Assembly: GCF_043195125.1 (NCBI RefSeq)
Contig: NZ_JBAFWR010000007.1
Length of the DNA: 64,000 nt
Strand: one strand, 5' to 3'
DNA from: NCEH01 sp043195125
Lineage (GTDB): Bacteria; Pseudomonadota; Alphaproteobacteria; Rhizobiales; Xanthobacteraceae
The stretch's first letter is position 1. Each line of letters opens with the position of its first letter. Under the pieces are notes generated by a model. That model was given only the letters and a program-made list of their open reading frames with translations, did no database searches and was not told where the DNA came from. The translations under genes were made by a program, and so were the position numbers. Below, piece after piece: positions 1 through 10,010 of the stretch.

Positions 1-1
1 G

Positions 2-220
2 GGCTTGGTGAAGACCATCTTCGACAAGAAGACCGGCGAATTGCTGGGCGCACATCTCGTGGGCGCGGAAGTCACCGAGCTGATCCAGGGCTTCATGATC
101 GCCATGAATCTCGAAACCACGGAGGAAGAGCTGATCCACGCCATCTTCCCGCATCCGACGCTTTCGGAAACCATGCACGAGAGCGTGCTGGACGCGTACG
201 GCCGCGTTATCCATATGTGA
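2..220 (+). CDS. lpdA: Dihydrolipoyl dehydrogenase, C-terminal end (partial)
   Basis: Only the last 72 codons are in the window; the frame is open to the left edge. The E3 flavoenzyme reoxidises dihydrolipoamide in 2-oxoacid dehydrogenase complexes. The fragment is the C-terminal dimerisation domain: a GAHLVG strand-turn, then the HPTLSE motif holding the catalytic His and the partner Glu of the His-Glu pair, ending in a short GRVIHM tail typical of the family. It lies upstream of lipA in the same direction, which fits lipoate metabolism. Which 2-oxoacid complex it serves cannot be told from this fragment. Confidence 0.93.
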   Translation, partial: GLVKTIFDKKTGELLGAHLVGAEVTELIQGFMIAMNLETTEEELIHAIFPHPTLSETMHESVLDAYGRVIHM

Positions 221-261
221 GGGGGCGCGGCGCGGGTCGGGCGGAAATGAAAGGCTGATCC

Positions 262-540
262 ATGAACGGCGAGACCTATGCAGCGTTGAGCCAGCCGGGG
301 GTCGGCTTATTCACCATGATCCTGATCGGCCTGATCGCCGGCTGGATCGCGGAGCGGATCACCGACAGCGACCACGGGCTGCTGACGAACCTCGTGTTCG
401 GCCTGATCGGGGCGTTCGTTGGCGGCAAGCTGGCGGAATTTGCGGATGTGCCGGTCTACGGCTTCTTCCGCACGCTGATCGCCGCCGTGATCGGCGCCAT
501 CATCGTGCTGTGGGTATGGCGCCGGATCCGCGCGCGGTAA
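262..540 (+). CDS. GlsB/YeaQ/YmgE family stress-response membrane protein
   Basis: A 92-residue protein with three predicted membrane segments at about residues 15-30, 42-62 and 68-86. Glycine-rich helices (GLIAGWIAE and VFGLIGAFVGGKLAE) match the transglycosylase-associated GlsB/YeaQ/YmgE family, small inner-membrane proteins induced by stress whose biochemical role is unknown. It ends in a basic RRIRAR tail, probably cytoplasmic. It lies 41 bases after lpdA and 123 before lipA. Assignment rests on length, membrane topology and the glycine pattern. Confidence 0.8.
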   Translation: MNGETYAALSQPGVGLFTMILIGLIAGWIAERITDSDHGLLTNLVFGLIGAFVGGKLAEFADVPVYGFFRTLIAAVIGAIIVLWVWRRIRAR

Positions 541-663
541 AGCCTTGACCGGACCGGCGCTGCCGGCAGGTCAGCACTGCATCGCGCCGGCTCGACGCTG
601 GCGCGTGGGAAGACTAGATTTTGAAGCGAATGCTTTTATCGCGCGCGAAAGTCGCCTGAAGAT

Positions 664-1617
664 ATGGTCACGCTCGTCAACACCCTGAACCGGCCGCGTC
701 ATCCGGAAAAGGCGCATCGCCCCGAAAGCGAGATCCTGCGCAAGCCGGAATGGATCCGCGTGAAGGCGCCGGGCTCGGCCGGCTGGTCGAAGACGGCGGA
801 GATCGTGCGGGCAAACGGCCTGCACACGGTGTGCGAGGAAGCGGGCTGCCCCAATATCGGCGAGTGCTGGGAAAAGAAGCACGCCACCTTCATGATTATG
901 GGCGACACGTGCACCCGCGCCTGCGCCTTCTGCAATGTGCGCACCGGGCTGCCGCAGGCGTTGGACCAGGACGAGCCGCAGAAGGTGGGCGAGGCGGTGG
1001 CCAAGCTCGGCCTCTCCCATGTGGTCATCACCTCGGTCGATCGGGACGATCTCGCGGACGGCGGCGCCGAGCATTTCGCCCGCACCATCCGCGCCATCCG
1101 GGCCGCAAGCCCCGGCACCACCATCGAAATTCTCACGCCTGATTTCCTGCGCAAGCCCGGCGCCATCGAGGTGGTGGTGGAGGCGAAGCCGGACGTGTTC
1201 AACCACAATCTTGAAACCGTGCCGGCAAAGTATCTCACTGTGCGGCCGGGCGCGCGCTATTTCCACTCGCTGCGCCTGTTGCAGCAGGTGAAGGAGCTGG
1301 ACCCCTCCATCTTCACCAAGTCCGGTATCATGGTGGGCCTCGGCGAGGAGCGGAATGAGGTGCTCCAACTGATGGACGACCTGCGCTCGGCGGAAGTGGA
1401 TTTCATCACCATCGGCCAATATCTCCAGCCCACCCGCAAGCACCACAAGGTGGAGCGCTTCGTGACGCCGGACGAATTCTCCGCCTTCGAGACGGTGGCT
1501 TATGCCAAGGGCTTCCTGATGGTGTCGTCGAGCCCGCTGACGCGCTCCTCGCACCATGCGGGCGATGATTTCGCGCGCCTGCGCAGCGCCCGCGAGGCAA
1601 AGCTCGGTCGGGTTTGA
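664..1617 (+). CDS. lipA: Lipoyl synthase
   Basis: Radical-SAM enzyme (317 residues) that inserts two sulfurs into protein-bound octanoyl groups, the last step of lipoate synthesis in the cytoplasm. Cys57, Cys62 and Cys68 (CEEAGCPNIGEC) bind the auxiliary sulfur-donating cluster. Cys83, Cys87 and Cys90 (CTRACAFC) form the CxxxCxxC radical-SAM site. The C-terminal RSS at about 294-296 supplies the serine ligand to the auxiliary cluster. Length is normal for the family. The neighbouring lpdA makes a lipoyl-enzyme partner, and the next gene starts 4 bases after the stop, suggesting co-transcription. Confidence 0.97.
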   Translation: MVTLVNTLNRPRHPEKAHRPESEILRKPEWIRVKAPGSAGWSKTAEIVRANGLHTVCEEAGCPNIGECWEKKHATFMIMGDTCTRACAFCNVRTGLPQALDQDEPQKVGEAVAKLGLSHVVITSVDRDDLADGGAEHFARTIRAIRAASPGTTIEILTPDFLRKPGAIEVVVEAKPDVFNHNLETVPAKYLTVRPGARYFHSLRLLQQVKELDPSIFTKSGIMVGLGEERNEVLQLMDDLRSAEVDFITIGQYLQPTRKHHKVERFVTPDEFSAFETVAYAKGFLMVSSSPLTRSSHHAGDDFARLRSAREAKLGRV

Positions 1618-1621
1618 GCGC

Positions 1622-2077
1622 GTGCCATCTTTCTCCAGCAAGCGCGTGGTGAGCCATTCCGCGCCCGAGATGTTCGATCTCGTGGCGGATGTGGACCATT
1701 ACCCGGAATTCGTTCCGCTCTGCCAATCCTTGCGGGTGCGCCGCCGCTCGCCGGGCGGGGAGGGCCAGGAGGTGCTCGTCGCGGATATGACGGTCGCCTA
1801 CAAGTTGATCCGCGAGACCTTCACCTCGCGCGTCACCCTGGACCGGCCGAAGCTCACCATCCACGTGGAATATCTGGACGGGCCGTTCAGCCGCCTCGAC
1901 AATCGCTGGGAGTTCCGCGACCTGGAGGGCGGCAAATGCGAGGTGAGCTTCTTTATCTCCTACGAATTCCGCTCGCGCACCCTTGGCCTGCTGATGGGCG
2001 CCATGTTCGACGCCGCCTTCCGCCGCTTCGCCGATGCGTTCGAGAAGCGGGCGGATGCGGTGTATGGAGCGGCCTGA
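1622..2077 (+). CDS. COQ10/RatA family START-like lipid-binding protein
   Basis: I chose the GTG at 1622 because it follows the lipA stop closely and gives the family's usual length (151 residues) and an N-terminus beginning near PSFSSKRVV; longer starts would run into lipA. The sequence HSAPEMFDLVADVDHYPEF is the family's opening helix-turn and marks the polyketide cyclase/START fold that binds quinone in COQ10. The E. coli relative RatA was described as interfering with ribosome subunit joining. In alphaproteobacteria this gene usually follows lipA. A ubiquinone chaperone role is the better guess but is inferred from the family. Confidence 0.85.
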   Translation: MPSFSSKRVVSHSAPEMFDLVADVDHYPEFVPLCQSLRVRRRSPGGEGQEVLVADMTVAYKLIRETFTSRVTLDRPKLTIHVEYLDGPFSRLDNRWEFRDLEGGKCEVSFFISYEFRSRTLGLLMGAMFDAAFRRFADAFEKRADAVYGAA

Positions 2078-2080
2078 CGC

Positions 2081-2575
2081 CTAAAACCGCGCCAGCGTCT
2101 CCAGCATTTCCAGCGCGACAAGCACGGAGCGGGAGCGGATCTCGGCACGCTCCAGCGGGCCGAACCGCTCCTCGCGATGCACCAGCAGCCCTCCGCGCTT
2201 GGCCGCCGCGAAATGCACCAGGCCGACCGGCTTTTCCTCAGATCCCCCGCCCGGACCCGCGACACCGGTGATGGCGACTGCCAAGCCCGTGCCGGCCGCC
2301 GCCAGCGCACCCTTCGCCATGGCCCGCGCGGTCTCCTCGCTCACCGCGCCATGGGCGGCGAGGATCGCCTCGGGCACGCCCAGCATCGCCATCTTGGCGG
2401 CGTTGGAATAGGTGACGAAGCCACGATCCACCACATCGGAGGAGCCGGCGATGTCGGTCAGCGCGCCGATCACCAGCCCGCCGGTGCAGGATTCGGCGGT
2501 GGCGAGGGTGAGGCCGGCGGCGCGGCAGGCTTCGAGCACGCGGCGGGCACGGTCTTGGGTTTCCAGATCGCTCAC
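2081..2575 (-). CDS. pncC: CinA C-terminal domain protein, nicotinamide-nucleotide amidohydrolase
   Basis: A 164-residue stand-alone CinA C-terminal domain. It carries the AESCTGG motif near residues 27-33 and the ITGVAGPGGGSEEKPVG loop near 103-119, which form the active site of NMN deamidase (PncC), an enzyme converting nicotinamide mononucleotide to nicotinate mononucleotide in pyridine-nucleotide recycling. The N-terminal molybdopterin-binding-like domain of full CinA is absent, as in many proteobacteria. It overlaps the end of ispDF by 4 bases, so the two are translationally coupled on the minus strand. Confidence 0.9.
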   Translation of the reverse strand: MSDLETQDRARRVLEACRAAGLTLATAESCTGGLVIGALTDIAGSSDVVDRGFVTYSNAAKMAMLGVPEAILAAHGAVSEETARAMAKGALAAAGTGLAVAITGVAGPGGGSEEKPVGLVHFAAAKRGGLLVHREERFGPLERAEIRSRSVLVALEMLETLARF

Positions 2576-3762
2576 AACGCGTCCTCCTCGGGCAGGCGGA
2601 TGGTGGCGGAAGCCATGGCGGCGATGCCTTCGCGCCGGCCGGTGAAGCCGAGCCGCTCGGTGGTGGTGGCCTTCACGCTGATGCGGCCGAGAGCGACGCC
2701 CGTGATTTCGCTGATGCGCGTGCGGATCGCGTCACGGTGCGGGCCGATCTTAGGCGCCTCGCAGATCAATGTGAGGTCGAGATGGGCGACGTTGCCGCCG
2801 CGCGCGCGCACCTTGTCCAGCGCGAATACAAGGAAGCGATCGGACGTGGCACCCTTCCATTGCGGGTCGGAGGGGGGGAAATGGGCGCCGATATCGCCGT
2901 CGCACAGGGCACCGAGCACGGCATCGGTGAGCGCATGCAGGCCCACGTCGGCATCCGAATGGCCGTCGAGCCCCTTGTCGAACGGAATGGCGAGGCCGCC
3001 GAGCATCACATGGTCGCCGGGACCGAAGGCATGGACATCGAAGCCGGTGCCGGTGCGCACATCGGTGAGCGGGGTCGCGCCGTCGCGGGCGGCGCGGGCG
3101 AGATCGTCGGCACTGGTGAGTTTCATATTGCCCGCTTCTCCTTCGAACGTCGCGACTTTGTGCCCCGACCATTCCATCACGGCGGCGTCGTCGGTGAGGC
3201 CGCCGACACCGCTGCGTTCCGCCTTGAGATGAGCGGCGCGCAGCATGTCATAGCGGAAAGCCTGGGGAGTCTGCACGGCGCGCAGCGTGGCGCGGACCGG
3301 CGTCGACGCGACCGTCCCAAAGCCATCGACCACCTTGATCGTGTCGGTGACGCCGGTCACCGGCACGGCGGCGCCGTGGGCGGCGGCCGCTTCGATGGCG
3401 CGAGAGATCAGGGCGGGGGTGAAAAACGGGCGGGCGGCGTCATGCACCAGCACGAGGTCCGGAACCTCGCCGGCCAGCGCTTCGAGGCCGGCGCGCACCG
3501 AATCCTGCCGCTCGCGCCCGCCCGGCACCGCCAGCCGCACCTTGGGCAAGCCCTCGGCGGCGGCGGCGAAGCGGGCTTCGTCGTCGGGGTGAATCACAAC
3601 CTGGACGGTGTGAATTTCGGGATGCTCAGCGAATAGGCGCAAGGTGCGCCGCAGGACGGTTTCCCCGCCGAGCAGATGATATTGTTTGGGCAACGGGCCG
3701 CCGGCGCGGGTTCCGCGACCCGCCGCCACCACGATGACCGCGCACGTTGCCATGGAGACCAT
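2572..3762 (-). CDS. ispDF: Bifunctional IspD/IspF isoprenoid enzyme
   Basis: A 396-residue fusion for two non-adjacent steps of the MEP isoprenoid pathway. The N-terminal IspD part (about 1-230) has the nucleotide-binding VVAAGRGTRAGGPLPKQY loop and transfers CMP to methylerythritol phosphate. The C-terminal IspF part (about 235-396) has GFDVHAFGPGD and LDGHSDADVGLHALTDA, the zinc-binding and catalytic motifs of the cyclodiphosphate synthase. Fusion of ispD and ispF is common in alphaproteobacteria. Translation may start at the first Met or at Met4 (MATCAVIV). It diverges from dusB. Confidence 0.95.
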   Translation of the reverse strand: MVSMATCAVIVVAAGRGTRAGGPLPKQYHLLGGETVLRRTLRLFAEHPEIHTVQVVIHPDDEARFAAAAEGLPKVRLAVPGGRERQDSVRAGLEALAGEVPDLVLVHDAARPFFTPALISRAIEAAAAHGAAVPVTGVTDTIKVVDGFGTVASTPVRATLRAVQTPQAFRYDMLRAAHLKAERSGVGGLTDDAAVMEWSGHKVATFEGEAGNMKLTSADDLARAARDGATPLTDVRTGTGFDVHAFGPGDHVMLGGLAIPFDKGLDGHSDADVGLHALTDAVLGALCDGDIGAHFPPSDPQWKGATSDRFLVFALDKVRARGGNVAHLDLTLICEAPKIGPHRDAIRTRISEITGVALGRISVKATTTERLGFTGRREGIAAMASATIRLPEEDAL

Positions 3763-3890
3763 TCCCTTTTTGCGTCATTTGCTCCTTGAACCGCGCCCTT
3801 AGCTGCTGCGCAAGGGGACAAAAAAGCGGCGGACGCCTGCGCCTTCGGCAGCCTTCGCGCTGCACCATGGGGCTCATTGCAAAGCTGCCC

Positions 3891-3918
3891 TTGCGCGTGC
3901 ACCGCAATTGTCTAGAAT
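3891..3918 (+). promoter_or_regulatory. Candidate sigma-70-type promoter of dusB-ntrBC
   Basis: TTGCGC at 3891-3896 and TAGAAT at 3913-3918 are separated by 16 bases. A transcript from about 3925 would start just ahead of an AGGTGG ribosome-binding site (3932-3937) and the GTG at 3948. This is a pattern match by eye; the -35 box is imperfect. Confidence 0.5.
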
Positions 3919-3947
3919 GTAGGCACTCCCTAGGTGGCCTAAAATCT

Positions 3948-4978
<1,031 letters not shown>

Positions 4979-4982
<4 letters not shown>

Positions 4983-6106
4983 AGGCAGATGCAAAGCGCC
5001 GGCCCGAGCCGGAGATGAATTTTACAAGAGCGATCCTCGACGCCGTGCCCCATCCGGTGATCACGATTTCGGATACCGGGCAGATCGTGGACGCCAATGT
5101 CGCGGCGGAGGCCTTCTTTGAAGTGAGCCTGCCGGTGCTGCGTCGGCGGCCGTTTGCGGAATTCGTGCCGTTCGGCACGCCGCTCCTGGGCCTGATCGAT
5201 CAGGTGCGGGCGCGCGGCGCGCCGGTCAACGAATATCGCGTGGACCTCGGCACCCCTAAGAATGGCGGCGAGCGGGTCGTGGACATTCATGTGGCGCCGG
5301 TCTCGGAGCGGCCGGGCCATGTGGTGGTGATGATCCAGGAGCGCACCATCGCCGACAAAATGGATCGGCAGCTGACGCATCGCGGCGCCGCCCGCTCGGT
5401 GAGCGCGCTCGCCTCCATGCTGGCGCACGAGATCAAAAATCCGCTCTCGGGCATTCGTGGCGCCGCCCAATTGCTGGAGCAGTCGGCGGGCGATGAGGAC
5501 CGCGCGCTTACCCGCCTTATTACCGACGAGGCGGACCGGATCGTGAAGCTGGTGGACCGCATGGAGGTGTTCTCCGACGAGCGCCCCATCGCGCGCGAGC
5601 CGGTGAACATCCACGCGGTGCTGGAGCATGTGCGCACGCTCGCCTCCTCGGGCTTCGCGCGGCACATCCGCTTCATCGAGGAATATGACCCCTCCCTCCC
5701 GCCGGTCTATGCCAACCGCGATCAGCTGGTGCAGGTGTTTCTCAATCTGGTGAAGAACGCGGCGGAAGCCATCGACTCTGAGACGGACGGGGAGATCCAT
5801 CTCACCACTGCGTTCCGCCCCGGGGTCCGGCTCACGGTGCCCGGCGCCTCCTCCCGCGTCAGCCTGCCGCTGGAATTCTGCGTCAAGGACAATGGCAAGG
5901 GGGTGCCGGACGACCTGCTGCCCCATCTGTTCGACCCGTTCGTGACCACCAAGCCGACGGGGAGTGGCCTCGGCCTTGCATTGGTGGCGAAGATCATCGG
6001 CGATCACGGCGGGATCGTCGAATGCGACAGCCAGCCCCGGCGAACCAGCTTCCGGGTTCTCCTTCCCATGTATCGCGGCACACGTGTCGCCTCCGAGGAC
6101 AACTGA
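4979..6106 (+). CDS. ntrB: Nitrogen regulation sensor kinase NtrB
   Basis: Cytoplasmic two-component kinase/phosphatase (375 residues) that reads nitrogen status through PII proteins and controls NtrC phosphorylation. An N-terminal PAS-like domain covers about 15-125. The H-box AHEIKNPLSGIRGAAQLLE has the phosphorylated His150. The N-box (NLVKNAAEAI), DNGKGVPDD and GSGLGLAL form the ATPase domain. There is no membrane segment, as expected for NtrB/GlnL. It overlaps dusB by 4 bases and is followed 7 bases later by ntrC. Confidence 0.97.
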
Positions 6107-6113
6107 GGTATCC

Positions 6114-7556
<1,443 letters not shown>

Positions 7557-7673
7557 TCTCTCCTGAAGCGGCATCTTATGCGTGCAAGGTGCAAATTGAA
7601 GGAATAGGATTACCTAGGGGGCGGTCCGGTTACGCGATGGCGCGCAATAAGGCACCGTATAGTTGATGCCCGT

Positions 7674-9887
7674 ATGCAAGGACCCGCGATGACCGAGGTC
7701 GCTTCGAGTCAGCTGCTCTGGGCGATGAATGCCTTCATCGCCCAGGCCGATGACGGCGGCCTTTGGGGCGAAGCGCTGGAGCAGGTCTGCGCCGGCATCG
7801 GCCGGGAATTCGGCCTCAGCCGCGTCGCATTGTTTGAAGTCCAGCAGGATGAGCATCCGGGGCTCGGAGTGGTCTGCCGGGCGGATTGGGCGCGGCCAGG
7901 CCTTGATCCCATCGGCCGCACGCGCCATCGCACCATTGCCCCCGACGGCGCCGACGACCTGCAGCGCGATTGGGCGGCACGGCGCATCCGCGGCGAAGTG
8001 ATCCAGGGGCTCACGCGCGATCTCACGGGTTATCTGCGCGTTTATTTCGAGAGCCATCAGATCGTGCGGTTCTACACCGTGCCGGTCATGGTGGGTGGGC
8101 ATTGGTGGGGCCACTTCTGCATCGCCCACGACGACCCGGACCTGCCGTGGGATGAAGCCGCCATGTCGCTGTGCCATCTGATGGCCAGCATGGTGGCGCG
8201 CTCCGCCGAATGCGTGCGGACCGAGCGGGAGCTGAACGAAGTCACCTTGCGCAGCATGTTGGGCTCGGCGCTCGATGCCGTAATCTCCATCGACGAAGCC
8301 GGCATGATCCTGGAGTTCAACCCCGCCGCCGAGCGCATCTTCGGGTATGAACGCGAGGATGTGATCGGCCGCACGCTCGGCGCCACGATCATTCCGCCGC
8401 GCTATGCCACGGCGCATCAGGCCGGCCTCAGGCGCTATCTTGAGAGCAGCACACCCCACATTCTCGGCCGGCGCGTGGAACTCCAGGGGCGCAAGGCGGA
8501 CGGCAGCGTGTTTCCGGTGGAACTGACCGTCACCGAGATCCGCGGCGCGACGCGCCGTTTCTTCACCGCCTATCTGCGCGACATCTCCAATTTCGTGGAC
8601 GCGCAGGAGGCCCTGGAGCGGCTCGCCTATCAAGATGCCATGACCGGCCTGCCCAACCGCGCCGGCCTGGTGCGAATGGTGGCGGAAGTCCCGACCGCGC
8701 CCACCGGTGTCGTGGTGGTGCATTTTCGCGATCTCGATGTGCTTGCGGCCAGCCTAGGCCGCGAATTCACCGAGCCGGTCGCCGCGCAGCTGGCCCAGCG
8801 CTTGCGCCTCGCGCTGCGCGGCGATGCCATGCTGGCCCGCACCGGGGAGCGGGAATTCGCGATCGTGCTGTTTCGTGGGTCGGATGCGCTGGCCGCCGGC
8901 CGCAGCGTGGATGCCTTGTTCCAGGCGCCGCTGGAGAGCGAAGGGCGGCGCTTCTATTTGCGCGCCCGCATCGGCATCGCCCGCGAACAGGGGCAATTGG
9001 AGCACATGCTGCGCGACGCCGAGATGGCGCTTCATGCCCAGGGACGGGGCCATGCGGTGGTTTTCGATCAGTCGCTGCGCGCCGACCATCAGGAGCGTCT
9101 GGCGCTGGAGACCGACCTGCGCGACTCCATCCTGCGGCGGTCGCGCGATCTCTACATGGTGTTTCAGCCGATCGTGTGCTGCAAAACCGGCACCGTCATG
9201 GGCTTTGAGGCGCTCGCTCGGTGGAGCCACCCCGCGCTGGGGAATGTGGAGCCGAGCGAATTCGTCGCCATCGCCGAGGCCTCGGGCCTGTCGGAACAAT
9301 TGGGTGAGCTGGTGCTGGAGCGGGCGGTTGCCGCCTGCGCACGCTGGAACCACGATCGCGCCTCCTTGGGGCTCGGTGCGCGCTACGTCTCGGTCAATCT
9401 TTCCGCCCCGCAGGTCATGGCGCCCGATCTCGTGGCCCGCATCGCCAATATTCTTCAGCAGGTGAATCTGAAGGGCGAGCAGGTGCTGTTCGAGCTGACC
9501 GAAAGCACCTTGTTGTCCGAGCCGGAAAAAGCGGTGGAAGTCATGGTCCAGCTGCAATCCCTCGGGTGCAAGGTGGCGATCGACGATTTCGGCACCGGCT
9601 ATTCCTCCTTCAGCTATCTCCAGCGCCTGCCGGTGAACGTGCTGAAAATCGACCGCTCCTTCATCCGCGAGATCGTCGACAATTCGCGATCGCGGCGCAT
9701 CGTCGGGGTGATGGTTGATCTCGCCCATGCCTTCGGCATCGAGGTGGTGGCGGAAGGTGTGGAAAACGACGATGCGCTGAACGAGGTGGTGGCCCTCGGC
9801 AGCGATTGTGTCCAGGGCTACCTCGTCGGGCGTCCCATGCGCGAGGAAGACGCCCGGCAATGGCCCGACGGCGGGCGAGCGGGCTGA
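7674..9887 (+). CDS. GAF-PAS-(degenerate GGDEF)-EAL protein, probable c-di-GMP phosphodiesterase
   Basis: A 737-residue multidomain signalling protein. A GAF-like sensor covers about 20-185 and a PAS about 205-315 (DAVISIDEAGMILEFNPAAE). The GGDEF domain (about 330-460) has TGEREF at 390-395 where GGDEF should be, so cyclase activity is unlikely. The EAL domain keeps EALAR (512-516), the ELTES and AIDDFGTGYSS motifs, KIDRSFI and AEGVE, so it should hydrolyse c-di-GMP. No membrane segments are visible. It sits between ntrC and ntrY, genes that are usually adjacent. Translation may begin at Met6 (ATG 7689). Confidence 0.88.
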   Translation: MQGPAMTEVASSQLLWAMNAFIAQADDGGLWGEALEQVCAGIGREFGLSRVALFEVQQDEHPGLGVVCRADWARPGLDPIGRTRHRTIAPDGADDLQRDWAARRIRGEVIQGLTRDLTGYLRVYFESHQIVRFYTVPVMVGGHWWGHFCIAHDDPDLPWDEAAMSLCHLMASMVARSAECVRTERELNEVTLRSMLGSALDAVISIDEAGMILEFNPAAERIFGYEREDVIGRTLGATIIPPRYATAHQAGLRRYLESSTPHILGRRVELQGRKADGSVFPVELTVTEIRGATRRFFTAYLRDISNFVDAQEALERLAYQDAMTGLPNRAGLVRMVAEVPTAPTGVVVVHFRDLDVLAASLGREFTEPVAAQLAQRLRLALRGDAMLARTGEREFAIVLFRGSDALAAGRSVDALFQAPLESEGRRFYLRARIGIAREQGQLEHMLRDAEMALHAQGRGHAVVFDQSLRADHQERLALETDLRDSILRRSRDLYMVFQPIVCCKTGTVMGFEALARWSHPALGNVEPSEFVAIAEASGLSEQLGELVLERAVAACARWNHDRASLGLGARYVSVNLSAPQVMAPDLVARIANILQQVNLKGEQVLFELTESTLLSEPEKAVEVMVQLQSLGCKVAIDDFGTGYSSFSYLQRLPVNVLKIDRSFIREIVDNSRSRRIVGVMVDLAHAFGIEVVAEGVENDDALNEVVALGSDCVQGYLVGRPMREEDARQWPDGGRAG

Positions 9888-10010
9888 CACTTTTCGGTCC
9901 AAGCCTCTGATCGGTGGCGAGACCGGTCGCAATTGTCACATTTTTGCACCAGTGTTGTCTCATTGCATCAGTCGCGCCGATTCCCGGCGCGTCGCAGGGC
10001 TTCACCATCC

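Noticed and set aside
9933..9948. Possible sigma-54 promoter (TTGTCAC and TTGCA) upstream of ntrY
   Set aside because: The spacing between the GG-like and GC elements is one base too short, and the -24 element has mismatches; sigma-54 needs strict spacing.
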